Shown here one piece after another: positions 18,998 to 27,584 of a stretch of DNA of 64,000 bases. Numbering within the stretch: position 1 is the stretch's first letter; every line of letters begins with the position of its first letter. The stretch spans positions 372,001-436,000 of the forward strand of contig NZ_CP036498.1 in NCBI RefSeq assembly GCF_018279705.1, written 5' to 3'. The notes beneath the pieces are model-generated. The model was not told the origin of the DNA and ran no database searches. It saw nothing but the letters and a program-made list of their open reading frames with translations. The position numbers and the translations under genes were made by a program. The DNA is from Tardiphaga alba. GTDB lineage: Bacteria > Pseudomonadota > Alphaproteobacteria > Rhizobiales > Xanthobacteraceae.

Positions 18998-20014
18998 ATG
19001 TTTCGCAAGCTGGGTCTAAGCGTGGTCGCAGGTGCCACTTTGATGGCGTCGCTGGTGCCCGCGAGCGCCCAGACCGCCATGAAATTCGCCCTCGACTGGA
19101 AGTTCGAGGGAACGTCCGCCCCCTATTTCGTGGCGCTGGACAAGGGCTATTACAAAGCCGAGGGGCTCGACGTCACCATCGATAGCGGCCCCGGATCGGT
19201 GGCAGGCATCGCGCGCGTCGCCGCCGGCACCTATCCGATCGGCTTCTTCGACATCAATTCGCTGGCCCGTTTCCGCGACCAGAATCCGGACAAGGACGTC
19301 AAGTCGGTGATGATGGTCTATGACCGTCCGGCTTTCGCCATTGTCAGCGTCGCCAAGACGAACATCAACGTGCCGAAGGATCTCGAAGGCAAGGTGCTCG
19401 GTGCGCCCGCGCCGGACGGCGCCTTCGCGCAGTGGAAAATCTTCGTCAAGGAAAACAAGATCGACGACAGCAAGGTCAAGATCGAGAATGTCGGCTTCCC
19501 CGTGCGTGAGCCGATGCTTGCGGAGGGCAAGGTCGATGCGATCACCGGCTTCGCCTATTCGTCCTATTTCAACATGCTGTCGCGCGGCATCGCTGAGAAA
19601 GACATCAAGGTGATGCTGATGTCTGACCACGGCCTCGTGCTGTATGGCAACGCCCTGATGGTCAATCCGGAATTCGCCAAGGCCAATCCGAAGGCCGTTG
19701 CCGGCTTCGTTCGCGCCACGATCAAGGGTATTGCCGATTCCGACAAGGACCCGGAGGCTGCCATCAAATCGGTCATGAAGCGCAACGAGACTGCCGACGA
19801 GAAGATCGAACTCGCCCGCCTCAAGATGTCGCTTAAGGACAATTTCGTGACGCCATGGGTGAAGGCAAACGGCATCGGCGCCATCGATGACAAGCGCATG
19901 GCGGATGCGATCGACCAGATCGCCATCACCTATGAGTTCAAGAACGCCAAGCCGAAGCCGTCGGATCTGTTCACCGCCGACTATCTGCCGCCGGTCGAGC
20001 AGCGCAAGTTCTGA
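18998..20014 (+). CDS. ABC transporter periplasmic substrate-binding protein (NMT1/SsuA-like)
   Basis: The 338-residue protein has a Sec signal (LGLSVVAGATLMASLVPASAQ) and an NMT1/THI5-type domain starting KFALDWKFEGTSAPYFVALDKGYYKAEGLDVTI, the usual signature of binding proteins for aliphatic sulfonates, taurine, nitrate or pyrimidine precursors. The ATG at 18998 has AGGGGGA eight bases upstream, better than the in-frame start at 18977. It heads a three-gene importer with the ATPase (30 bases on) and permease. The ligand is not certain; the early DWKFEG and the Gly-Pro-Gly-Ser segment suggest a pyrimidine- or sulfonate-like ligand at best. Confidence 0.88.
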   Translation: MFRKLGLSVVAGATLMASLVPASAQTAMKFALDWKFEGTSAPYFVALDKGYYKAEGLDVTIDSGPGSVAGIARVAAGTYPIGFFDINSLARFRDQNPDKDVKSVMMVYDRPAFAIVSVAKTNINVPKDLEGKVLGAPAPDGAFAQWKIFVKENKIDDSKVKIENVGFPVREPMLAEGKVDAITGFAYSSYFNMLSRGIAEKDIKVMLMSDHGLVLYGNALMVNPEFAKANPKAVAGFVRATIKGIADSDKDPEAAIKSVMKRNETADEKIELARLKMSLKDNFVTPWVKANGIGAIDDKRMADAIDQIAITYEFKNAKPKPSDLFTADYLPPVEQRKF

Positions 20015-20043
20015 TATTGCGAGTGGACGATCGGTTGCCAGGC

Positions 20044-20832
20044 ATGGACTCATTCGTCGACATCAATGGCGTGACGCTGAATTATCGCGGCGCGTCCGGC
20101 GACATCACGGCGTTGCAGGATGCAACGCTGCAGGTGAAGCGCGGCGAATTTGCTGCGGTGGTCGGCCCGTCCGGTTGCGGCAAGTCCACCTTGATGCGTC
20201 TGGTCACCGGCCTGCACAAGCCATCGGCCGGCACCATTCGCATCGATGGCAAAGAGGTCAAGGGTCCGGTCAAGATGGCCGGCATGGCGTTTCAGCACGC
20301 CAATCTGCTGCCGTGGCGCAAGGTCATCGACAATGTCCTGCTGCCGTTGGAAATCGTCGAGCCCTATCGCTCGCAATTCCGCTCGAAGAAGGCAGAGTTT
20401 CGCGCCAAGGCGGAGCAGCTTCTTGCCACGGTCGGCCTCGCCGGTTTCGGCGACCGTTATCCGTGGGAGTTGTCTGGTGGCATGCAGCAACGCGTCTCGC
20501 TGTGTCGCTCGCTGATCCACGAGCCGGCGCTGCTGATGCTGGACGAGCCCTTCGCGGCCCTCGATGCGTTTACCCGCGAGGAGTTGTGGTGCGTGCTGCG
20601 TGATCTCTGGCAGCGTCTCGGCTTCACGGTGATCCTCGTCACCCATGATTTACGTGAAGCGGCATTTCTCGCCGACAACATCTACGTCATGAGCGCGCGT
20701 CCCGGCCATATCGTTCAGATCAAGCCGGTCAGCTTCGCGCGGCCGCGTGATCTCGAAGTCACCTATGAGAAAGAGTTCGGCGACATCGTGCACGAGCTGC
20801 GCCTGAAGATCGCGGAGGCACGCAACGCATGA
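20044..20832 (+). CDS. ABC transporter ATP-binding protein (SsuB/TauB-like)
   Basis: The 262-residue ATPase has Walker A GPSGCGKSTLMRLVTG, the Q-loop MAFQHANLLPW, signature LSGGMQQRVSLCRSL, Walker B LLMLDEPFAALDAFTREELW and the H-loop VTHDLREAAFLAD. It belongs to the nitrate/sulfonate/taurine importer group. ATG 20044 was chosen as the start of the ABC fold. It overlaps the permease start by four bases (ATGA at 20829-20832). Confidence 0.93.
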   Translation: MDSFVDINGVTLNYRGASGDITALQDATLQVKRGEFAAVVGPSGCGKSTLMRLVTGLHKPSAGTIRIDGKEVKGPVKMAGMAFQHANLLPWRKVIDNVLLPLEIVEPYRSQFRSKKAEFRAKAEQLLATVGLAGFGDRYPWELSGGMQQRVSLCRSLIHEPALLMLDEPFAALDAFTREELWCVLRDLWQRLGFTVILVTHDLREAAFLADNIYVMSARPGHIVQIKPVSFARPRDLEVTYEKEFGDIVHELRLKIAEARNA

Positions 20833-21602
20833 CGTCGCAAACCGCAGAAAAACTCGCGCCATGGCTGTTCACCGTCGCGATCTTCCTGATCTGGGAAGGC
20901 GCCTGCGCGGCCTTCAACATCAACACTTCCGTGCTGCAGCCACCTTCGGCGGCTTTTGCCGCGATGTTCAAGCTCTGGAAGGTGTTCCTCTATCATTCCT
21001 GGGTGACGCTCTGGGTCACCATGGTCGGCTTTGCGCTTGCCGTCGGCTTCGGTGTTCTTCTCGGTCTCGTCGTCGGCTGGTCGCGTGCCATCTATCGCGG
21101 GCTCTATCCCGTGATGATCGGCTTCAACACGATTCCGAAAGTCGCCATCGTCCCACTGCTGATCCTGTGGTTCGGGATCGGCGAAGTGCCCGCCATCGTC
21201 ACGGCCTTCCTGATTTCGTTCTTCCCCATCGTCGTCAATATCGCCACCGGTCTCGCCACCACCGAGCCCGAGCTTGAGGACGTGCTGCGCGCGCTTGGCG
21301 CCAGCAAGCTGGATGTGATGCTGAAAGTCGGCATCCCGCGTGCGCTGCCTTATTTCTTCGGTTCGCTGAAAGTCGCCATCACGCTGGCCTTTGTCGGCAC
21401 CGTTGTCTCCGAGACACTTGGCGCCAATGCCGGCCTCGGCTTTCTGATCGCGCAGGAAGGCGCCAGTTTCCGCATGGCGAATGTCTATGCGGCGCTGCTG
21501 CTGCTCGCCTTCGAAGGCGTGCTTATGTATGCCGTGTTCGCCTGGACCGAGCAGCGCTGCACCCGCTGGGCCTTCCGTTCGCAGATGAACGCGGCCGGCT
21601 AA
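20829..21602 (+). CDS. ABC transporter permease (SsuC/TauC-like)
   Basis: The 257-residue inner-membrane protein has about six helices and the EAA motif region EDVLRALGASKLDVMLKVGIPRALPYFFGSLKVA, the site that docks on the ATPase. The central ALAVGFGVLLGLVVGWSRA and FNTIPKVAIVPLLILWFGIG are typical of the SsuC/TauC/NrtB family. It is the last gene of the importer; the histidine kinase begins 53 bases later on the same strand. Confidence 0.93.
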   Translation: MTSQTAEKLAPWLFTVAIFLIWEGACAAFNINTSVLQPPSAAFAAMFKLWKVFLYHSWVTLWVTMVGFALAVGFGVLLGLVVGWSRAIYRGLYPVMIGFNTIPKVAIVPLLILWFGIGEVPAIVTAFLISFFPIVVNIATGLATTEPELEDVLRALGASKLDVMLKVGIPRALPYFFGSLKVAITLAFVGTVVSETLGANAGLGFLIAQEGASFRMANVYAALLLLAFEGVLMYAVFAWTEQRCTRWAFRSQMNAAG

Positions 21603-21655
21603 GCGGTTGTCGCAGCCGCCCGATGCGCTAGACTGCGGTCAGCCGGGCGGGAACT

Positions 21656-23785
21656 GTGAAGACAGAACAGCACAATTCTCTAAGAATACTGCAATGGATG
21701 ATGGCCGCCTCGCTGGCCTTTCCCGTTGCGCTGTTCGTGTTTGCCGCCGCCAATTCGTGGATATCGACCAACGACATCGCCGATCGCGAAATCGAGCGCA
21801 CGCTTGACGTGGCGCACGAGCACGCCCTGAAAGTGTTCGAGACCATCGATCGCAGTCTGTCGGAGGTCAACGAAATCGTCCGTAATCGCAGCGACGATGA
21901 TCTGCGGGCCAGTTCGGATGCGATGTCGGCGCGGTTGAAGCAGCTCACCGATGCGCTCCCGCAGCTTAAATCGGTCTGGGTCTTCGACAACAAGGGTCGT
22001 GCGCTGGTCAACAGCCTCAATCTGGCGCTGCCGCATATCGATTTCTCCGACCGCGACTATTACAACGCCCATATTGCCGAAGATATCGGCACCTTCATCG
22101 GTGCAAGCCTGCTGCCGCGGCCGCCTTATCAGGGAGCGCCATTCTTCGGCGTCAGCCGTCGTCGCGCGAGTGCTGATGGCAGCTTCACCGGCGTCGTGCA
22201 GGCATCGGTGTTTCCCGAGTATTTTGAGAAATTCTATGCGCGCATCGGCCGCGCGCCCGGCAGCTTCTTCGCATTGGGCCTGTCCAATGGCACCATTCTG
22301 GCACGCTATCCGCTATCTGGTGCGGCGAAGCAAATCGATCCCAGTGGCCCGATCGGCCGTCGTATCGCGGCTCATCCGGGCGGCAATCTCATCACCATCG
22401 TCGCCCCCGGAGACAATATCGAGCGTCGCATCGGCTATCAGCGGATCGCGGGTTATCCCATCTATGTATCCGCCGGCCTGGAAACCTCGGCCATTCGTGA
22501 TCGCTGGCTGAAAGCTATCAGTTATCACCTGATCTTCGGTGTGCCCGCGACAGCGCTGCTGTTCGGGCTGTTGCTGTTCGCGCTGCGTCGCACCCGGCGC
22601 CTGAATTTCGAGGCGATGAAGCGCCGCGAAGCGGAAGAAGCCTTGAAGCACGGCCAGCGACTTGAAACGCTTGGGCAGCTCACCGGCGGCGTTGCGCATG
22701 ACTTCAACAATCTGCTGACGGTGATCCGCTCATCCGTGGATCTGCTGCAGCGGCCCGATCTCGCGCCCGAGCGGCGTGCCCGCTACATTGCGGCGATCTC
22801 CGATACCGTGAACCGCGCTGCCAAACTGACGGCACAACTCCTCGCATTCGCGCGCCGGCAGACACTGAAGCCTGAAGTGTTCGATGTCGGCCAATGCGTG
22901 CGCTCCGTCACCGATATTATCGGAACATTGACCGGCGCGCCGGTAGAGATCATCACACATCTGCCGGACAAGCCGCTCCACGTCGATGCCGACCTCGGAC
23001 AATTCGAGACCGCGCTGATCAATATTGCCGTGAATGCGCGCGATGCGATGAAAGGTGAGGGACGGCTGATCATCACGGTGGTTGCTTGCGAAAGGTTGCC
23101 GTCCGCCACCATGCCCCGCAAAGATGGCTATGTAGCCGTCGCCATCGCCGATAGCGGCAGTGGGATTCCCGCCGATCAGTTCGAGCGTATTTTCGAGCCT
23201 TTCTTTACGACCAAGGAAGTCGGGCAGGGCACGGGCCTCGGCCTCTCGCAGGTGTTCGGTTTTGCCAAGCAGTCCGGCGGCGAAGTCACGGTCACCAGCG
23301 AGGTCGGAAAAGGCAGCATCTTCACGCTGTATCTGCCGCGTGTCGCTGATGGCGCGGGGCCGACGCTCGTCGTTGATGAGGGTGCGCCGGCCGATGGCAA
23401 TGGCCTCTCGGTGCTGGTTGTCGAGGACAATCGTGACGTCGGCACCTTCACGACCGATGCTCTGCGCGAGCTCGGTTATATGACAGAACTCAAGCACAGC
23501 GCCGACGCTGCCTTCGATGAACTCAAGCGCCATGCCGGTCGTTACGACGTCGTGTTCTCGGATGTCGTGATGCCGGGCACCAGCGGTATCGAACTTGCGC
23601 AAGCGGTTCGACACCTCTACCCGGATCTGCCGGTCGTGCTCACCTCCGGCTACAGCCACGTGCTGGCGCAGAACGGAACGTTCGGCTTCGAGCTGCTGCA
23701 AAAGCCGTATTCCATCGAGCAGCTATCGCAGGTGCTGGCCAAGGCCGGAAACTGGCGCAAGTCGCAGCGGGAAGCCGTGTCGTAG
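21656..23785 (+). CDS. hybrid sensor histidine kinase with C-terminal receiver domain
   Basis: The 709-residue protein starts at GTG 21656 (GGGCGGGAA just upstream). An N-terminal membrane helix (about 14-34) and a second (about 285-308) enclose a periplasmic CACHE-like sensor domain. Then come the H-box GGVAHDFNNLLTVI with His348, the N-box ALINIAVNARDAM, the G1/F/G2 ATP motifs (ADSGSGIP, FEPFFTTK, GTGLGLSQVFGFAKQSGG) and a receiver domain (VLVVEDNRDVG) with phospho-acceptor Asp636 in FSDVVMPGTSG. No separate response regulator or DNA-binding output is adjacent. Its position right after an importer hints at sensing the same class of ligand, but this is inference. Confidence 0.93.
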   Translation: MKTEQHNSLRILQWMMAASLAFPVALFVFAAANSWISTNDIADREIERTLDVAHEHALKVFETIDRSLSEVNEIVRNRSDDDLRASSDAMSARLKQLTDALPQLKSVWVFDNKGRALVNSLNLALPHIDFSDRDYYNAHIAEDIGTFIGASLLPRPPYQGAPFFGVSRRRASADGSFTGVVQASVFPEYFEKFYARIGRAPGSFFALGLSNGTILARYPLSGAAKQIDPSGPIGRRIAAHPGGNLITIVAPGDNIERRIGYQRIAGYPIYVSAGLETSAIRDRWLKAISYHLIFGVPATALLFGLLLFALRRTRRLNFEAMKRREAEEALKHGQRLETLGQLTGGVAHDFNNLLTVIRSSVDLLQRPDLAPERRARYIAAISDTVNRAAKLTAQLLAFARRQTLKPEVFDVGQCVRSVTDIIGTLTGAPVEIITHLPDKPLHVDADLGQFETALINIAVNARDAMKGEGRLIITVVACERLPSATMPRKDGYVAVAIADSGSGIPADQFERIFEPFFTTKEVGQGTGLGLSQVFGFAKQSGGEVTVTSEVGKGSIFTLYLPRVADGAGPTLVVDEGAPADGNGLSVLVVEDNRDVGTFTTDALRELGYMTELKHSADAAFDELKRHAGRYDVVFSDVVMPGTSGIELAQAVRHLYPDLPVVLTSGYSHVLAQNGTFGFELLQKPYSIEQLSQVLAKAGNWRKSQREAVS

Positions 23786-23811
23786 CCCGCATGCGCAGCG
23801 CGTCATGCGGG
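23786..23811. terminator. possible bidirectional hairpin between convergent genes
   Basis: A perfect 8-bp stem CCCGCATG ... CATGCGGG separates the convergent histidine kinase and MAPEG genes. It has no T-run on either side, so a terminator role is only suggested by position. Confidence 0.35.
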
Positions 23812-23823
23812 CGGTGGGCGCTG

Positions 23824-24210
23824 TCAGACGAAATTGATCTGCAGCATCGGCAGCGCGAAGATCGCGATATTGGTGAGCAAGCCACCGGCATAGGCCAGCG
23901 AGCGCGGTGTGGCCTTGTCGGCGATGTAAAGCAGCGCGTGCGCAATCCGGAATGCGAGATAGACGGCAGCGAGCACGCCGACCGTCTTCGCCGATGCGCC
24001 GAAGGTCAGCGCGCCGAGCACTGCAACGGCATAGAACGGAAAGGCCTCGAAGGCATTCTGATGCGCCGCATAAGCGCGGCGCTTGGCGCCGGAAAGTTTC
24101 TCGGCGCTGTCGCGTGGCGTGTTGTTGTCGCGCGATCCGGATTTGGCATAGGCGGCAATGGCCAGCGGCAGCAGTGCCGCGATCAGAATGCTCCAATAGG
24201 CGAACGACAT
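23824..24210 (-). CDS. MAPEG family membrane protein
   Basis: The 128-residue protein has four hydrophobic segments and the MAPEG-like features GAKRRAYAAHQNAFEAFPFYAVAVL and VYLAFRIAHALLYIADKATPRSLAY, matching the E-N-x-x-E/F helix and the Arg-rich turn of that family. Eukaryotic members are microsomal glutathione transferases and leukotriene synthases; bacterial ones are uncharacterised membrane proteins. It is monocistronic, convergent with the kinase. Confidence 0.85.
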   Translation of the reverse strand: MSFAYWSILIAALLPLAIAAYAKSGSRDNNTPRDSAEKLSGAKRRAYAAHQNAFEAFPFYAVAVLGALTFGASAKTVGVLAAVYLAFRIAHALLYIADKATPRSLAYAGGLLTNIAIFALPMLQINFV

Positions 24211-24296
24211 CGAATCCCCCGGGTTTGGTCACGAATGCTGCCTTGATGGGTGGTTCCCGATCGGCTGTCAAATCTAGTGCTACCGGACCGGTGTCC

Positions 24297-24321
24297 GGAA
24301 CATCGCTCTCATCCGCTTGTT
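24297..24321 (+). promoter_or_regulatory. candidate EcfG-type general-stress promoter
   Basis: GGAAC at 24297-24301, a 16-base spacer and TGTT at 24318-24321 lie 30 bases before the PNPOx-like gene. The alphaproteobacterial EcfG consensus is GGAAC-N16-17-CGTT, so the -10 part differs by one base. The downstream gene is a stress-protein family member, which supports but does not prove the call. Confidence 0.35.
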
Positions 24322-24350
24322 GTTGCAGCAAACCGGAAGGGAGAATGCAT

Positions 24351-24836
24351 ATGGCCAATGACAACAATCGCGATACCGAGCGCGCCTGGGAGCTGATGGA
24401 GAAGATCGGCTTCGCGATGCTGGTGACCCATGATGGCGACAAGCTGCGCTCGCGCCCGATGGCGGCCTATGTGGATCGGCAGGCCGATGCTGTCTATTTC
24501 CTCAGCGACGTCAGGCGCCATAAGGACGACGAGATTCAGAAGAATCCCAACGTCAATCTGGCCTTCGCACATGCAGGAGATCAGAAATACGTTTCTGTCA
24601 GCGGCACGGCCGCAGTGTCGAACGACCGCGCCAAGATCAAGGAGCTGTTCACGACCACGGCCAAGGCATGGTGGGACAGTGCGGAAGATCCGAATATTCG
24701 CGTGCTGAAATTCACGCCGGAGGAAGCCGAGTTCTGGGATTCGCCTGGCACCGTGATCAGTTATGTGAAAATGGCGACGGCTGCGGTGACCGGTTCGCGT
24801 CCGGACATCGGCACCAATCGCAAGGTGGCGATCTGA
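24351..24836 (+). CDS. pyridoxamine 5'-phosphate oxidase-like protein (general stress protein 26 family)
   Basis: The 161-residue protein has the split-barrel flavin-binding fold of the Gsp26 group: WELMEKIGFAMLVTHDGDKLRSRPMAAY, DAVYFLSDVRRHKDDEIQKNPNVNLAFA, and a C-terminal AKAWWDSAEDPNIRVLKFTPEEAEFWDSPG. Such proteins bind FMN or FAD and are linked to general stress, not B6 synthesis. ATG 24351 was chosen with GGAAGGGAGA about seven bases upstream. It is followed after one base by a proline-rich small protein. A possible EcfG promoter lies upstream. Confidence 0.9.
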   Translation: MANDNNRDTERAWELMEKIGFAMLVTHDGDKLRSRPMAAYVDRQADAVYFLSDVRRHKDDEIQKNPNVNLAFAHAGDQKYVSVSGTAAVSNDRAKIKELFTTTAKAWWDSAEDPNIRVLKFTPEEAEFWDSPGTVISYVKMATAAVTGSRPDIGTNRKVAI

Positions 24837-24837
24837 C

Positions 24838-25068
24838 ATGACCGCCGCACCCGGTAACCCGATCGAGGAGCCGCCGATCACGCCCGGCAAGCCTCAGGAG
24901 CCGCCACAGGAGAGCCCGCCAGGCAATCCGCGGCCTGAAGTGCCGCCGCCGGTGCGTGATCCCGAACCGCCCGGTCGTCCGGACGAATTGCCCGGTGATC
25001 TCCCGCAGGAGGTGCCGGTGCCGAATCCGGATGAGGCTCCGGGGCAGCCGCCGCCGGCAACGATGTAA
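24838..25068 (+). CDS. small proline-rich protein of unknown function
   Basis: The 76-residue product begins one base after the stop of the stress protein, which suggests coupled translation. It is almost entirely proline, glutamate, glycine and aspartate (runs such as EEPPITPGKPQEPPQE), with no membrane segment or catalytic motif, so it is probably disordered. I do not recognise a family. The 215-base stretch after it, to the OmpA gene, shows no further gene. Confidence 0.62.
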   Translation: MTAAPGNPIEEPPITPGKPQEPPQESPPGNPRPEVPPPVRDPEPPGRPDELPGDLPQEVPVPNPDEAPGQPPPATM

Positions 25069-25283
25069 CGTCCGACGGCGGCATAGAAGCGCTACTAAAC
25101 ATCCGGCCTGAACGTGCAATGAACATCGCGCGCTCGGGCCGTTGATGTGTGCGAAATAAATCCAATTGTGGCTTTGCGGACTGCCACATTGCCGCCCTAT
25201 GCTTATTCGTTCATCGCTGTGCCGATTTGTTCGGCCGACAAATGTTTTTGTTGAAGACGTCTTATCGAGGGCTTGAGTTCATC

Positions 25284-27293
25284 ATGACAAAACTTCGTCT
25301 CGTGTTGCTGGCGACGACCGCGTTCGGCGTGACGCAGCTTGCAGCGACTGCATCATTCGCATCGAGCGCTGATGCGCCGATCCTGCTTGCGCAGGCAGCC
25401 CCACCGGCAGCGGAAGGCGAACCGAAGGGTGCTCCGAAGGGCCCACCGCCGGCTGCTGCACCACGCCCGGCACCGCCGGCCGCAGCGCCTCCACCGGCCG
25501 CACGACCAGCTCCGCCCCCGCCTCCCGCCGCAGCGCCGCCGGCCGCGCGCCCGGCTCCGCCTCCGCCGCCCGCCGCCGCCCCGCCGCCCCCGCCACGTCC
25601 GGCATCGCCTCCGGCAGCCGCCCCGCCGCGTCCTGCGCCCGAGGCAGCTCCGCCGCCCCGTCCGACACCGCCAGCCCCGCCACCGGCTCCCCGCGCAGCA
25701 CCGCCCGCTGCGCCGGCTCCGAGCGCTGCGCCCGCACCGTCGGCGCCCCCGGCAGCGCGTCCTGAACGCCGCGAACCCGGTGCCGAGCGTCCAGGTGGTG
25801 AGCGTCCAGGCGGCGAGCGCCGTGAACGTGGCGAACGTCCTGCGCCGTCCGCCACACCCCCAGCTGCAGCTCCGGCGCCCTCGGCAGCTCCGCCCGCCGC
25901 CGCGACGCCGCCGGCTCAGCCGTCCGGACGTCCCGCGCCCGCAGCAACGCCATCAACGCCTCCGGCTGCTGCAACGCCGCCGGCCGCGCCTTCGGCAACG
26001 CCAGCGCCATCAGCTACACCTCCGGCCGCTGGTACACCTCCATCTGGCCGTCCGGGTGGCCCGGAAGGGCGTGAGGGACGTCGCGGTGACGGAAGTCCTG
26101 CACCGGGCGCACCTGCCACGCCGCCTGCCGCAACTGCGCCAGGTGCCGCTCCGGCCGTGCCCCCGTCTGCGGCAGCGCCCGTCGCCCCGCCACCCACGCC
26201 GAGCGCTGCGCCTGTGGTCGTCGCCCCCGGCGGCGGCAACATCAAGGTCGTGCAGCCACCGGCGCCGCAGGTGACCACGCCGATCCCGCCCGCGCCGCCG
26301 CCTGCCGCAGCGACGCTGACGCCGATCGCGCCGGGTGCCGCGCCGCAGGGACCGCGTCGTCTGGATGATTTCCGTGGTCAACGCAGTGAGCGCCGCGAAG
26401 GCGGACGCACGATCATCACCGAGCCCGGCCGTATCATCGTGCAGGATCCGAGCGGTCAGTCCTTCATCCGCCACAACGAGGTCGATCGCTTCCGTTACGG
26501 CGCGCGGGATATTCGCACCCAGCGTGTCGGCAACGAGGATCGCACCATCGTCGTGCGGCCGGACGGTTCGCAGATCATCACGGTGGTCGGCAGCGATGGC
26601 CAGCTGCTGCGCCGCATCCGTCGGGATCGTGGCGGGCAGGAGATCATCATCATCGACAACTCGTTCGGTGGTCCGCGTGGGCCTCGCGGTCCGGGCGGCT
26701 TCTATGTCGATCTGCCGCCTCCGATGATCCGCATTCCGCAGAACCGCTACATCGTGGACTATGATCAGGCCTCGCCGGATCTTGTCTACGATACGCTGAT
26801 CGCCCCGCCGGTGGATCGCATCGAGCGTCGCTACACGCTGGATGAAATCCGCTACAGCCCGATGGTGCGTCAACGTATGCCGTCGATCGATCTCGACTCG
26901 ATCAATTTCGAGACGGGCTCATGGGATATTTCGCCAGACCAAGCCTCGAAGCTGCAGGTGATCGCAGATGGTCTCAATCGCGCCATCTCGCGCAATCCGC
27001 GCGCGGTGTTCCTGATCGAGGGCCATACCGATGCGGTCGGCTCCGATGTCGACAATCTGTCGCTGTCGGATCGTCGTGCGCAGTCGGCAGCGGAGTTGCT
27101 CACGCAGCAATTCCAGGTGCCGGCGGAAAACCTGACGTCGCAAGGCTATGGCGAGCAGTATCTGAAGATTCAGACCGATGGTCCGGAGCGTCAGAACCGC
27201 CGCGTCACGGTGCGCAACATCACGCCGCTGCTGAATGGTGGTCAGGCATCCCTCCCGCCGCCGCCCGCAGGCACGGCTCCGCCGCGCCGCTGA
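25284..27293 (+). CDS. OmpA-family protein with a very long proline/alanine-rich region
   Basis: The 669-residue protein has a Sec signal (VLLATTAFGVTQLAATASFA), then about residues 35-360 made mostly of proline and alanine with islands of RPERREPGAERPGGERPGG and PGGPEGREGRRGDG. After a linker with LDDFRGQRSERREGGRT, a C-terminal OmpA-like peptidoglycan-binding domain (about 545-655) shows INFETGSWDISPDQASKL, FLIEGHTDAVGSDVDNLSLSDRRA and a closing PERQNRRVTVRNI. The OmpA domain would tether it to the cell wall; the long linker could span the periplasm. It is followed by a terminator. Confidence 0.9.
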   Translation: MTKLRLVLLATTAFGVTQLAATASFASSADAPILLAQAAPPAAEGEPKGAPKGPPPAAAPRPAPPAAAPPPAARPAPPPPPAAAPPAARPAPPPPPAAAPPPPPRPASPPAAAPPRPAPEAAPPPRPTPPAPPPAPRAAPPAAPAPSAAPAPSAPPAARPERREPGAERPGGERPGGERRERGERPAPSATPPAAAPAPSAAPPAAATPPAQPSGRPAPAATPSTPPAAATPPAAPSATPAPSATPPAAGTPPSGRPGGPEGREGRRGDGSPAPGAPATPPAATAPGAAPAVPPSAAAPVAPPPTPSAAPVVVAPGGGNIKVVQPPAPQVTTPIPPAPPPAAATLTPIAPGAAPQGPRRLDDFRGQRSERREGGRTIITEPGRIIVQDPSGQSFIRHNEVDRFRYGARDIRTQRVGNEDRTIVVRPDGSQIITVVGSDGQLLRRIRRDRGGQEIIIIDNSFGGPRGPRGPGGFYVDLPPPMIRIPQNRYIVDYDQASPDLVYDTLIAPPVDRIERRYTLDEIRYSPMVRQRMPSIDLDSINFETGSWDISPDQASKLQVIADGLNRAISRNPRAVFLIEGHTDAVGSDVDNLSLSDRRAQSAAELLTQQFQVPAENLTSQGYGEQYLKIQTDGPERQNRRVTVRNITPLLNGGQASLPPPPAGTAPPRR

Positions 27294-27310
27294 GGTGAAC
27301 TGACATGACA

Positions 27311-27340
27311 ATGGCCGGGAGCGATCCCGGCCATTTTTGT
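27311..27340 (+). terminator. rho-independent terminator of the OmpA-family gene
   Basis: A perfect 10-bp stem (ATGGCCGGGA ... TCCCGGCCAT) with a GCGA loop is followed by TTTTTGTTTTTT, 17 bases after the stop codon. Confidence 0.92.
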
Positions 27341-27368
27341 TTTTTGAATTGTGAGTGGCGGCGCCAAT

Positions 27369-27573
27369 GGTCTCCCTCCCTCAAGCCATGCAGCGGCGCA
27401 GTGGGGAGGGTCCGCCGGAGGCGGGGGTGGGGTCCATCCCCACGTGACGTCGGAGTTGGTGGAAGCACCCCGCCCGTCTCGAAGCTCGCTGGACGCTCGC
27501 TTCGATCCACCTATGGCGGACGAATTCGTCCGCCAGACCCCGCTGCGCGACTTCGTCGCTTGGGGGAGGGAGA
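27369..27573. repeat. intergenic repeat element, copy 2 (type A)
   Basis: This GC-rich block is related to 248-461. It carries the perfect palindrome GGCGGACGAATTCGTCCGCC at 27515-27534, in an inverted setting (GCAGCGGGGTCT on the other strand). It fills the gap between the OmpA terminator and the phosphatase gene; no coding region was seen. Confidence 0.72.
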
Positions 27574-27584
27574 AGAACCGCGCG

